64,000 nt of DNA from Bombardia bombarda (taxonomy: Eukaryota > Ascomycota > Sordariomycetes > Sordariales > Lasiosphaeriaceae), in the NCBI GenBank assembly GCA_030512295.1, contig JAULSR010000001.1, forward strand, positions 9,819,001 to 9,883,000, read 5' to 3'. The notes under the pieces were generated by a model. It ran no database searches. It worked only from the letters and a program-made list of their open reading frames with translations, and had not been told where the DNA came from. A program made the position numbers and the translations under genes. Shown here in pieces: positions 10,972 to 21,914 of the stretch (its first letter is position 1; every line of letters begins with the position of its first letter).

Positions 10972-12511
10972 ATGTTTGCTTCATTTCGAGTTCCTGATGT
11001 TGCTGCCAACAACACAAGTAAAAAGGCAAAAAAGGTTGGTGGTGAGCCACCCAAGGCATCGTCGGCTCGCCTACCTGAGTCGGGTCGATACCATACACCA
11101 ATTGCCTGCAACCTGTGCCGGGCCCGCAAGGTAAGGACCAAGAATACCAAGAATACCCAGCTTCTGACACTTCCAAACTTGGTGCCACTGCCACTACCAC
11201 ACACGGCAGTTTTCAAGATGCTACCCAGCCATCTATCGTCACACCTATCATTGAATACATGCATACACACATACATACACACATACATACTCACAAAATT
11301 CTGACGTCGCGTTACAGCTCAAGTGCAGCGGGGGCAAAGATCGCTGTGCCAGGTGCGAGAGCACGGGGAGCACCTGTGTTTACTCACAGAGCGCCCGTGG
11401 TGGCGGATCCGGCAAGAAGCGAGCTCGCCAAGGACCCCCCTTTCCCACCCAAACACAAGAAGATGCTGCCGTACAACCCCAAACACCCGAGCAAAGCGAG
11501 CAATCGCCAAGATGCCATCGCCGACAATCCCATCATGTAGTATCAACACCAGCAGCAGATCACCAGCAAGATGACACCCTCAGCAGCATCGACGACATGG
11601 TAACCTTTTCGCTGCCCATGTCACCAGAGCCAGAACACAGCAACACCGCACTTAGCCAATGGGACCAGAACGTGTCGACTGAACTCGACCTGTCGAGCTC
11701 GGCCGGCCTTCTCGCTGGCTTGCATGACTCTGAACTGTACGAATTCGACGTCTCAGCCATGACGTGCGGTGACTCAAGCACAGAGAGCGCCGCCCACTCG
11801 GTCCTGACCTCTCCGCTGTCCTACTCGCCCCGGACTGGCGGCGGAACCCTTGACTTCCAGGACCTGATGAACGACCTAGCGGCCGCCTCAGCAACCTCAG
11901 ACCTATCGCGACCTGCAACCACGCGTCCCCAAGGGGTCTGCAAGTGCCTCGGCTCCATGGTGCAGCTCCTCGAGGACATGGGCCTGCAGCGGGCATGCGC
12001 TGAAGCGACGGGCATCGACGGATTTCTCATGTGTCTACGCTCCGCTACCTACGCGTGCAGCGACGTGCTGGCCTGCAACCAGTGTCGTCTCTGCTCTGAG
12101 AACTCAATGTTGCTGGCTACCGTCGTGCAGCAGATGGGCGATATCTGCTGCGACATGGGCGACCTATTGGCTCAGGAGAAGGTCGCCAGTAGCCGTCGTC
12201 ATAGTGTCAGCGGTAGCAGCAGCAGCAATAATAGTAGCTATAACGTTAGCGGTAGTAGCCACCCCAGCAAGGACGGCAGCATGCTTGAGGGCGCCATCTG
12301 GTTTGGCCGCTACAGTGTCGAGACGCCCAAAATGCGCGACTCACTGGTTCACAACCTGATCGTACTCCATCTGGGCGATCTACGGGCCCTCTTGGCCCGG
12401 TTAAAGAACGAGATTTGGAAAAAGCGTGGAGCTTGGAAGCTTGTGGCCGAGGCCGAGGAAAAGGCCGAAAGGGTTTATTACCTGGTGCAAGACCAAGGCC
12501 CCGTTTACTAG
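10972..12511 (+). CDS. Zn2Cys6 transcription factor with AflR-type domain
   Basis: Likely pathway-specific activator of this cluster. Two exons, 10972-11130 and 11318-12511 (450 aa), with a 187-bp intron exactly inside the zinc cluster. The spliced DNA-binding domain is near residues 45-75: CNLCRARK, then LKCSGGKDRCARCESTG and STC supply the six cysteines. An arginine/lysine-rich tract (KKRARQ) follows. The C-terminal half (about 250-330) contains CKCLGSMVQLLEDMGLQ, SDVLACNQCRLCSENSMLL and a Cys-rich helix resembling the AflR domain that follows the zinc cluster in regulators such as AflR. A Ser/Asn-rich low-complexity linker (about 340-365) precedes a conserved C-terminal helix. It is divergent from the PKS, whose promoter holds a TCG-N5-CGA site. 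Confidence 0.88.
11259..11291. repeat. CA/CATA microsatellite inside the regulator intron
   Basis: A short run of ACACATACATAC units lies near the end of the intron of the Zn2Cys6 gene. It probably explains the intron's unusual length (187 bp against 52-104 bp for the other introns here) and should vary between isolates. Confidence 0.6.
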
Positions 12512-12894
12512 AATACCTAGTCTAGGCTTTGATAATAGTAGGGAACAAAAAGAGGCAGAGGGACGTAGACTTAGAATTCCAATGCTACTGTGAATTAGAT
12601 ATGTACAAGTGGGTGCTGGTTACCTGCCTATTGACTAAATACACACGAACAGGTCGGTCTTCTTTTGACGGGAATTGGCGGAGTGCTGCATTGCCATTAA
12701 GGAATTTCTTAGCTTAGCATGAATGAAAAATAGAAAGATAGCAAGTGCAGAAGACATTATATGGTCTCATAAAAGTCTTTATTACGTTGTCTAGCAGGCT
12801 CTCTCATTGAACCTAGGTATTATTTAACCTAAATCTACATTGAGAAGAAGCCCATGAGAGTACTCAAAGAAAGCCACCAATGCAGACTCATCAC
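12512..12894. other. convergent intergenic spacer
   Basis: A 383-bp stretch between the stop codons of the regulator (plus) and the epimerase/reductase gene (minus). No reading frame or repeat stands out; it is consistent with two 3' untranslated regions. Confidence 0.5.
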
Positions 12895-14048
12895 TCAAAG
12901 CCCCTTTGCCCGCATCTCAATAAACATATCCTCCACCGCCGTCTGGCTATCCTTGATTTCATAGCCCAGCTCTCTGCACTTCTTGACCAGCTTGGTTGCG
13001 TCAAGCGTCACATTGGCCCGTGGCGCCTTGAGCACCTTGTTCATGTCCTCAACCTCAAAGTTCTCCCACGTCAGCGACGGCCGGATATACTTCTTGGCAA
13101 GCTCCATCACCTGATTGTTGGTGCATGGCTGTGGGTTCACCAGGTTGTAGATGCCAGTAACACCATACTCAGCCATGAGAACGGCACCCGGAAGCAGGTT
13201 GGTTAGCACGCTGATGGACTGTTACAGACAGGTCAGCCGTGTAAGTATGATGGGAGTAGACCTTGTAAGAACTGACCGATGGGATACTGATGAGCTTCTT
13301 ATACGTCATCAGCCTCGTGATTAGATTCTTTTGGTTCAGATCGGCAGCCATGGGGCCCCTGAGCCGTAGAATGAGCACGTTGGGGTAAACGCGGATGGTC
13401 TGAAGGTTCACGTCAAGTCAGCCGATGAGATTTCCTCTTCAATCCGAACCTTCACCCATCTAACATCACACACACTTACATTTTCACTCAGCAGTCTGGA
13501 GCGCGAGTACATGGAGCCGCCGTAAAACGGCGTCTCCTCCTCGGTGAAGCCAGTTCCGTCCAGCGGGTGAGCTTCATCCTGGTCGTAGATGCATCCCGAA
13601 CCAAACTGGGTGACGTGGATGCTGAGCTCGAAGCAGCAGTCGACAACGTTGAGGACGCCCAGGATGTTGGAACGCGTCACCTCGACCTGATGGTCTTCGC
13701 ACCAGTCGGCGTTGGGCGTTCCGCGTAGGCCCGCACAGTTGAATACGTTGGTGGCGTTGTGTCGGATAAGCTCACTGGCACTTGGTAAGTATGCGTATCC
13801 AGCAGCCAAAGTTCAAGCCGGGCATAGCTCACTTAGTGACCTCTTCGCGGCTCTCTGTTCTGACAAGCGAGACGACAACAGTCTTTCCAGCAGCCTCGAG
13901 CAACTCCTTGATCTGTGAAGCAATCCAACCGTTGCCTGGGGCACGTTGTGAGTGAGTTTCTTTTTTTTTTTTGAAGACCAATGGCTCAGTCTGTCAGGGG
14001 GAACCAACCAAAAATCAGGAATATCTGCGGGCGTGTAGTGACCGCCAT
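12895..14048 (-). CDS. NDP-4-keto-6-deoxy-glucose 3,5-epimerase/4-reductase (rhamnose synthesis)
   Basis: Five exons on the minus strand: 14048-14009, 13935-13833, 13780-13480, 13399-13277 and 13218-12895, 296 aa; all four introns (52-80 bp) have GT..AG borders and keep phase. The product resembles the bifunctional enzymes of plants and fungi (NRS/ER, Botrytis BcER) that turn UDP-4-keto-6-deoxyglucose into UDP-L-rhamnose with NADPH. The N-terminal nucleotide-binding motif IFGGNGWIASQIKELLE is assembled across the first splice. Further on are NVFNCAG, NADWCEDHQVEVTRSNILG, FGSGCIYDQDEAHPL and RVYPNVLILRLRGPM, and near the C-terminus TGIYNLVNPQPCTNNQV and KAPRANVTLDATKL. The catalytic Tyr/Lys pattern is seen as YSRSR rather than YxxxK, which deserves attention. 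It is head-to-head with the 4,6-dehydratase that makes its substrate. Confidence 0.88.
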
Positions 14049-14828
14049 AATATTAACTCTAGGGACGATGGCTGGGTGTGTTTTCAGAGCGAATAAGAGC
14101 AGAGAAAACTGGAAAAAGAGTGGGGCATGTGTTGTTTATTATGAGTGTCGCCATGCTGGTTGCATCGTATGTCTTATAGCGTGTGAGGAGGAAGGATCGA
14201 GAGGGTCAGATCCCTCTGCCCGGATCGTTTGGTCTATGATCCATCCCATCGGGGATACAGCCCATACTCGTCCCGAGCTTGGTCGGCATGGCAAGGTGTG
14301 CATGGATGTGGTGTGCAGACTCGGAACTAGCTTACATGTAGGGCTGGATCGTCACAGCGAACCCGAATTGCCTAGCTCAATTGCTTACATCTAGTGGCCC
14401 ACTTCCCCTTTTGGTGGGCGACTTATTTTTCCTCCGAGCCTCGGTTGTGCTCCCGCCGCCGGAAAGGATTCCATCATTGCCTATTGCAGTTGTCGCTTCT
14501 CCGAGACTCGATGGCCCTATCGTTATCGCCCCCTCGGGGAATGGGTATCAACCCTATGTGAGTAGAATATGTCGTGATCAAGCATGACTCTGTCCGCTCC
14601 GTCCCAGCTGAGATTTGAGGCTTTAGAACTGGAGTATTACTTGGCAAGACGTTCGGATCTTACTGGCTATCCGGAACAGGAGGCGGTTCATATAAGCCGT
14701 CTTCACACTATTTCTATCGCATTAGTACTAAGCCATCAGCCACGGGTATGAATTTGACTGCAGAGTTCCGGCTTCAGCTGTCTTCACCCAGCATCCTTCA
14801 AACTTCTCCGCTGGAAAAAGCATTCACC
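14049..14828. other. divergent promoter of the NDP-rhamnose gene pair
   Basis: A 780-bp region between the start codons of the epimerase/reductase (minus) and the 4,6-dehydratase (plus). A TATA-like CATATAAG at 14689-14696 lies about 130 bp before the dehydratase start. No TCG-N5-CGA site was found here. The head-to-head layout suggests joint regulation. Confidence 0.5.
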
Positions 14829-16244
14829 ATGGCTCCTAGAGAAGTCACACCGCCAGATTCACCCAAGGCTTGGAAGCCACACACTCTCATCGTCGAACAT
14901 CCCAGGGATGACGAGACTCTATCGCTCATTGGCATCAGCCGGTTCCAGCCTCGGGACGACATCAAGAACATTCTCATCACCGGCGGTGCTGGGTTCATGT
15001 GAGTTATATTCTCTTCCTATCCCAAGGTGCACTGGTGTTGTTTTGAATCTGAACGTGATGATAGCTGACGTAACCTTGTCCATCAGTGGCAGCTGGGTCA
15101 CCCGTCATCTAACGGTGCAGTATCCTGAGTACAATATCGTTTGCTTCGACAAGCTCGACCGCGTGGCTTCGTTGGCCAACATCAGTTGCCTGAAACCCTT
15201 CCCCAATTTTAGCTTCGTGCAAGGTGACATCGCCTCTTCGGATGCTATGTCCCATGCGCTAGCGACGCACAACATCGACTGTGTTATGCACTTTGCAGCT
15301 TCGTCACACGTACAGAACTCGTTCGACGACGCGGCTTCCTTCACACACAACAACGTTGTAGGCACCCAGGTCTTGCTCGACTGTGTGCGGCACCATGGGC
15401 GGGTGAAACGCTTCGTGCATGTCAGCACAGACGAGGTGTATGGCGAGACCAATGGCGAGTTTCTCAATGAGACGCATCAGTTTCTGCCCACCAACCCGTA
15501 CTCTGCCTCGAAGGCGGCGGCCGAGATGTATGTCCACGCATATTCCAAGTCGTTTGACATCCCGGTCATCATTGTACGGAGCAATAACGTCTATGGGCCA
15601 TGTCAGTATCCGGAAAGTATGTATAATCCAATTTCTCCGTTTTCATACCTGCGGGACATCTGCCCGTGCTGGTAACCGTCGTTCATAAATAGAAGATAAA
15701 GACTAATAAAGCGTCACAAGAGATCATCCCCAAATTCTTCAGCCTGCTATCTAGTCAGAAGCCGCTCACTATCCAAGGCTCGGGTCTCAACTCACGGCGT
15801 TATCTGTACGGAGCTGACGCAGCTGATGCCTTCGACATGGTGTTGCACAAGGGCGAGGTTAGAGAAGCGTATAACGTGGGGTCTGCGTTTGAGATCACAA
15901 ACCTCGAGGTGGCAGTGCGCATGCTGCAACTCTTCGGATATAGCCCGCAGGCCGATTTTGCGAAGAGGTTGTACTGGATTGAGGACCGGCCCTTCAACGA
16001 CTACGATTACCGCGTCGACGGCTCCAAGCTCCAGGCCCTGGGCTGGCGGCAGCAGACGAGCTTTGAGGATGGCCTGGCAGCCACGGTGGAATGGTACAGA
16101 AAGAACATGTACATTTGGTGGCCATCTGAGACCGAGTTGGGCTCTGAAGATGTAGTGTCAGGGAAGAAGACGGGTCTCAAGCAGGTCGACTCGGCTATCT
16201 CCATGTCGGTGGTTGAAGTCGCTCCATCTCATTCTCTTGTCTGA
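14829..16244 (+). CDS. NDP-glucose 4,6-dehydratase (rhamnose synthesis)
   Basis: Short-chain dehydrogenase/reductase of the RmlB/RHM type, turning NDP-glucose into NDP-4-keto-6-deoxyglucose, the first step to rhamnose. Exons 14829-14998, 15087-15616 and 15721-16244 (407 aa), introns 88 and 104 bp. The start at 14829 has a good context (CACCATGG); an in-frame ATG at 14748 is possible. Motifs: ILITGGAGFIGSWVTRHL (NAD-binding, completed across the first splice), CVMHFAASSHVQNSF, HVSTDEVYGET, and the catalytic YSASK. The C-terminal half shows GADAADAFDMVLHKG, YNVGSAFEITNLEVA and DRPFNDYDYRVD, as expected for sugar-nucleotide dehydratases. The last 40 residues are variable. It is divergent from the epimerase/reductase, so the two genes together can supply activated rhamnose. 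Confidence 0.9.
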
Positions 16245-16473
16245 GTCAAAAGTCGCTATTTCCATTATCAGCTCTTTTATAGACACAAGAATAGTCACGG
16301 AATGGTTACATAGATTCGAAGGACTCGACAATTGTTGCTGCTGGAGAACATAATGATGTGGAATTTGAGTTGCTTGTTTGTTCGCCTTGGTCCGTTTCTT
16401 TCTGCCGCGGCCAACAAGACGTCTAAGGACGCAAAGCGAACGAGTCGTCACCTCCTTAGACGCAATGTGACTG

Positions 16474-17567
16474 TCACGGGTGCTTCCTCGGACAGGCCAG
16501 CCGTTTCTGACATGGCACCCTCGAATACATGACATACCATGGCCTTGAGTTTTGACCGCGAACACGTGACTGAGAACTCGACGCCTTTCCCGCTTCCATC
16601 TCCTTCCTGATCGCCGAGGTCGAGGTCAAGACCGGGCTGTCCTTGGGGTTTAGCATGCCAATGGCATTCTCAGCCTCTCCGGCTTCGATCGACATGTCGG
16701 CGCTACCAAAGAGGCTTCTAAGATCAAGGCCTCCACAGAGACCATGTCCCTCCCAGTGCCCGCCACCCTGCTGGTCCTGCTGGTGGTGCTGGTGCTGCTG
16801 ATTGCCGCCCGAGGGCTGGTTCATGTCGGTTATTCGTGCCGACACAGCATACTGGTTATCTCTCGGGTCATTCCCATGGCCAACTTGCAGGCCTGGGATG
16901 GCGTTAGTCGAGAACAGGTCGGACACTGCCGAAGGGTGGTCCTGGGCTGGGAAGGGGGAGCTGGCAATGAGATCAAAGTTGCAAAGGGGGTGGTCCTCGG
17001 GCGGGGTGCGCATAGTAGATGGCAGGTCCAGCTCGATTTCGCGGGTGGCTGATGGGGTCGCTGTTGACGTCGACGTCGCCAAAGACCGGTGGTGCTGCTT
17101 TGTGGTTTGACGCTTTTGTCGGCGCATCAGCAGCGAGTAGCGGTTCTTGATGGAGAGCGGGGCCCGGGCCTGGAGGAAGTTTTGGGCCATGAGCTTCCAG
17201 TTGTGGCCGTAGAGGGCGACAAGGGGCAAGAGGATCCTATCCTGTTGTGCCGTCGACGGCGGGTGAGTATTAGCAGGTCGACTGGGGGAGAGTTGTGACA
17301 GCGTACCTCGTCGGCGGACCAAGGGCTGTGATCCAGGTCTGGGTTGACGTAGTCATTCCAGCGTTTGGCGCACTGCTCACCATTACGGGTGCCGACGTCG
17401 GCAGCTACAGAAACCCATCGAGTGCCGTGTCTAGCTACAGCTTCCCTCAAGCGCTCGTCCTCGGGGGTCGACCACATTCCAGTGTTGACTGTGGTGGGTC
17501 GAGGGGGACTGGGAGTCGCATCGCTAACTTGGTTAGGTGAGTGAGGGGAGTCAGACAGCCGCGCCAT
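16474..17567 (-). CDS. two-repeat MYB/SANT DNA-binding protein
   Basis: Exons 17567-17307 and 17241-16474 (342 aa), 65-bp intron with GTACGC donor and ACAACAG acceptor, phase 0. The N-terminal third has two Myb repeats: GMWSTPEDERLREAVARHG with a second Trp in TRWVSVAADVG, then SPWSADEDRILLPLVALYG with HNWKLMAQNF and the recognition-helix-like SIKNRYSLLMRR. The second repeat is completed by the splice, which supports the gene model. The rest is Gln/Gly/Ser-rich and looks disordered. Probably a nuclear regulator; whether it acts on this cluster is not shown by the sequence. The chosen start is MARLSDSP; an upstream ATG in frame (17723) would add 52 residues. The last 40 residues are unusual and could be affected by an unseen 3' intron. 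Confidence 0.8.
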
Positions 17568-18572
17568 GGTAGTGTGAACTCTTTTTCTTTCCTTTCTCTC
17601 TAGCCTGAGACCGGGGGGAGGGGGAGGGGCAGGTTGCGCAGTCAAAATCGACGAGAGGGAGAAATTAGAGAGATTGACACAAAATCTTTGTCGCAAGTCG
17701 CAGCAGTGCAAGGGAAGGTGCAATGGCTACCTGGGCCATTGCAGGGCAGCGGCAATAGCATGCAGGCAGGGCAGGGAAGGCACGACTCCCGTCACGCGGT
17801 CCGCGCTAGCCCAATCCGGCCGCACTGCATCCCCGAGCCTCGCTTGCTGCGGCAGGCGCAGGCGGGAGATACCTTCCCTAAGGTATGTATCTATCTATCT
17901 ATTTGACTACCTTAGCTATTTGGGAGTTTGATTTGCAATCCGGACTCGTATATAAATCCGACATGTGGATGTTGCAGGCCTGTATCACTTAAGTCTAGTG
18001 TAGATTGCAGCATTGTATCCACCATCTGACCCATGCAGCAGGTATGCTCCTCAGACTCGGAGTTGGTGTTATGCCGGTTCCTTGGGTATGTACAAAGGTC
18101 GGCTCACATCAGCAGCTTTTCTAAGGCAAACCCCCCCTCTTTCTACAGCCACCCGGAGTCAGCTTTATGCAAGAGTGAGCTTCCTTCTGACTCCGGTGGG
18201 GCGACATTTGTTGACTCTGGTGGGTCCGACTCCTATTCGCACAGGAGTCAAGACGCGGGACATCAGGAGGCCACGTCCCACATCAAGACATTCTCGCGAT
18301 GCCCGCCCGAGATTGGCAGTGACCCCATAGGGCGACATCTTGCTCGGAAAGTGAACCTTGACCGAACCTTTACAATGCGATACAAGCTGCTGCACGCTTG
18401 CTATTTCTTGGACAATCGCTCTTTTCTGTCTTGTTGTCGCCAGTTTTTTGAGTCAAGAGTGAGAAGCAGCCCAAGCGTGTGTGCACTTTAGCTTTAGTCT
18501 CGCACTCGCCCTCGCCCTCGCACTTGCAAGCCGACAGTCCTTCAACGCTCCTGCACACTCTTCGCCTTTACG
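17568..18572. other. divergent upstream region of MYB and MFS genes
   Basis: About 1 kb separating the MYB gene (minus) and the transporter (plus). It contains a TATC tetranucleotide run near 17886-17903, pyrimidine-rich segments near 18490-18530 just before the transporter start, and no supported reading frame. Confidence 0.5.
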
Positions 18573-20247
18573 ATGCAGTCGCTACGCCAATATCGCCGCA
18601 TGCGGGCCGAAGTCCAGAAAGATGTCGCACTGATGCAAAACCAGGGCGAGATCAAGGCACCGGTCGACGGCTCTCCGACAGGCACCCTTACGCCCGAAAA
18701 CAAGGAGGCAGTATCCGATGGAGAAAAAGAGCATGTGCCCGGAGGCGTCACCGTGTCCAGGCCGGCCGAGCACGATGGCAGCGTCCTCTACCTGGTGGGC
18801 TGGAAGGATGGAGATTCCATGAACCCGCACAACTGGAGTCGCCGCCGCAAGTGGTTTGCTACCTTTGGCGTTAGTCTGCTCACCATGGCCATCACGGTGC
18901 CGTCATCCATCGACGCTCCAGTCTCGGGCGCATTCAACGAGCATTTTGGAGTCAACCCCATGGCCGGCTCGCTGACAACGGGCATGTACCTGATCGGCTC
19001 CGGCACAGGCGCCCTCTTCGCCGGCACCATTTCCGAGACGTTTGGCCGCAACGTCATGTACATGACCACCTTCGTTGTGTTCATGCTCTTCATCATGGCC
19101 AAGGCCCTGGCCCCCAACTTTGGCGCCGCTATCATCTTCCGCTTCCTCACAGGTTTCTTCGGCTCCACCCCCATGACGGCAGCGGGCGGCAGTGTCGCCG
19201 ACCTTTGGAGCCCCCTCGAGCTTATTTTTGTCGTCCCCGTAGGAGCCATGACTTCGTATGCCGGTCCCATCGTTGGCCCCATCATTGGCGCCTACCTCCC
19301 TGGCTTCCGCTGGGCTGACTGGGTCTCGCTCATCATTGCTGGAGCCGTCCTCGCCTACGTCGTCATCTTCCAGCCAGAAACGTATCGCCCCGTTCTGCTC
19401 GAATGGCGTGCTAAGCACCTGCGCGACCTAACGGGCGACTCTCGCTACCGCGTCGATGAGCACGCCACCACCCATACCCTGGCTAAGAGGCTGCTGGTCA
19501 ACCTTTACCGTCCCTTTCTTATGACCGCCACCGAGCCTATCATTCTCATTTTTACCTTCTACCTAACCATCGTTTATTTTGTCCTATTCACCTTCCTAAA
19601 CGGCTTCCCCTTCATCTTTCAACAGACCTACGGAATTTCGGTGCCTCTGACATTTATCATTTTCGTCGCCCTGTTGGTCGGTGACTTGGCCGCCCTACCT
19701 CTTGTCCCCATTATCTACGGCTGGGCCAAAAAGGCCGCCGCCGCTGGCACGCTGACTCCTGAGATCTGTCTGTGGTATGGCATGCTGGGAGGCTCCATCC
19801 TGCTGCCCATCTCACTGTGGTGGCTGGCCTGGACTTGCTATGTAAGTGCCTACCCTTTTTGTCAACCTCTCCAACTTGCTCAATTCATTGATGAAACCTA
19901 ACACCGCATCTAATATATAGTCCGACATCAGCATCTGGGTCCCTATCGTCGGCTCTGCCCTCTTTGGCTATGGGCTTGTCACTATCTTCGCTACTACCTT
20001 CCTCTACACCGTCTACGTCTACGGAATCCACTCCGCCTCTGCACTCGCCTTCATGACCAGTGTCCGCTATATCATTGCTGGTGCCCTGATTCCCGCCTCC
20101 GTCCCAATGTACCAGAACCTCGGCCCCCACTTGGCCTTAACCATCCCCGCCGTCCTCGCAACCATCATGGCCCCCGTTCCTTTCATCTTGTACAAGTACG
20201 GCGCTAAGATCAGAGGTATGAGCAAAAATGCTATGCCTTCTAGATGA
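18573..20247 (+). CDS. MFS transporter, DHA1 drug:H+ antiporter type
   Basis: Exons 18573-19841 and 19921-20247 (531 aa), with a 79-bp intron (GTAAGT...TATATAG) in phase 0. A hydrophilic N-terminus of about 85 residues is followed by NPHNWSRRRKW, typical of fungal DHA1 transporters (polyamine/drug exporters), and about twelve hydrophobic segments. Helix 1 has SSIDAPVSGAFNEHF; between helices 2 and 3 lies a motif-A-like GTISETFGRNVMYM; helix 5 has the antiporter-type motif GPIVGPIIGAYLPG. The central loop (RPVLLEWRAKHLRDLTGD) separates the two six-helix halves. It lies at the edge of the cluster and next to the AT-rich block. A likely role is efflux of the cluster product, but general detoxification is equally possible. 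Confidence 0.88.
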
Positions 20248-20411
20248 AACAGATTTCATCATAGCCTACGAAGCTGTTTGTTATCTTTCGTGGTTGTTAG
20301 TGATTCAAGAATGGCAATTCACTTTATATTTATGAGAAAAGTATGTACTTTACCGTTAATAGACTAATTAGTGCTCTGGAGGTAACAGTTATAATTAAGA
20401 ATCAATCAGCT

Positions 20412-20641
20412 TGTAAGAGAAGGCAGGTACGCCTGATCAAGGTGGTCACAATGAAGACAACTGGGCAGGCGAGCAATGAAGATAACTGGGAAGGCGAGCA
20501 ATGACTGGTATTGGCGTAAGACTTCAACCTGGCCCTCGCAACTGAAGGTGGGCGAGGGCCGCTGCTTATATACAAAGATGGTGGGATAACTGGCATGTGC
20601 TTGAGCACGTGCTTGGGGATGTCCTTGGGGATGTCCTTACA
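20412..20641 (-). mobile_element. gypsy LTR (TGTAAG...CTTACA family), isolated copy
   Basis: Related to the LTRs at 38045-38260 and 49801-50021. The ends are TGTAAG and CTTACA, and a TATA-like element (revcomp of TATATAAGCAGC) sits inside. It is barely mutated compared with the DNA to its right. No matching 5-bp target duplication is visible, so it is not a clean solo LTR; it directly abuts a pogo copy that is cut at this point. Confidence 0.75.
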
Positions 20642-21914
20642 AATCGATATTAGCGTCCGTAGTTTAATATTAAGCTTTAATAAAATAGCCTAAGGGTTGT
20701 ACAGCACCAGGCCAGCTCCTCGGAAACTAGCCTGGATGTTTTCGGCCGTTATAGTATTAAAATAAGCGGCTTTAAACGCAAGAAAGAACTCGGTTTTAAT
20801 AATATAATTAATATAAGCTTTAATAAAAGCCTTTAGTTTTCGGCCGTATATCCGCTTTAATATATTAAAATAACTAATATCCAAGGGCTAGGTAATGTGT
20901 GAGGAGTATGTAGGGAGGTAGAGAGTAATAATGTTCTTCTTTTTATAAAACTTTTCGAACTAGGCCGACAGATAGCTCTCATAGCCGTCCAAAATAATCA
21001 TCCGATATACACCCACTTGCCGGCTAGCAATATACTTATCAAAATGCTAGATCTAATCCAAAGCTATATTATTATCCGTCTAACCGTTTGTCGAGGTTTT
21101 AATTACTTAAGGGAAAGGAAGGCCGTATTTAATATATTAAAAAATAAAATAGTTAATACTTTATAAAATCAAAAACAATAATAGTACGAAACTATCGCTA
21201 TTTATATATTCGATCGCTGTCGCCCATTCCTAATTATTAAATTAAAATTGCTTACTTCGGCCGCGTCGATTTATACGTATAACGACTATATTACTATAAA
21301 TAATCCCTATTATAAAACCTATCTCGTCGAAATTATAAAAGTTATAATTTTAATTGCCGTATTTCGCCCGCATATTAGCTACAAGTCAGAACCACGCATT
21401 TATTAAGTTAAGATCTTTATAAAGGGCCCTTTAGAAGTCGTATGCACGTAAAAAACGCGTCTTAAGCTCGGAACGGCGTTATATAAAGTTGTATGGCCAC
21501 TGCTTGCCGATTAGTTCCGCGTTACGCGTTTTACGGAAAAGATCGGCCATATCTCGCATATCGTCAATCCGGGGCGGAAATCCTCGCGCATCTAAATCAA
21601 GTATATATTATAAAAGGGTCTTTTCTTTAATCAAAGTCAAATTATACTAAGCATTGCGTTTATCAGCCTTTGGAGTATAGCCTTTTATTCGGTTGTAGAA
21701 AGTAGTTTCAAAGACGTCGTACATTTTTATAACGAATCGGATTAACATTTCTTTTATTATACGAAATACCTTAATAATAAAAGTAATTCTGTTTTTTTTT
21801 ATTTATATAAATATTATATTATTATAGAAAAATCGCGTATTAAGATTAAAAGGTTACGACGCGGTCTAAAAGTGCGCGGGTCGCTTATATACGCGGGTCG
21901 CTTATAAACTACGT
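20642..21914 (-). mobile_element. pogo/Fot1-type transposon, copy A, 3' truncated
   Basis: The 5' terminal repeat is at the right end (two GCGACCCGCGC units, ending ACGT next to TA at 21915). The transposase reads leftwards: a 64-residue stretch at 20690-20884 beginning DISYFNILKRIYGRKLK and ending RGAGLVLYNP is still open. The last part of the element is missing where the LTR at 20412-20641 begins. Confidence 0.8.

Noticed and set aside
11259..11291. Short direct repeats read as a CRISPR-like array
   Set aside because: A simple CA/CATA microsatellite in a eukaryotic intron, with no spacers.
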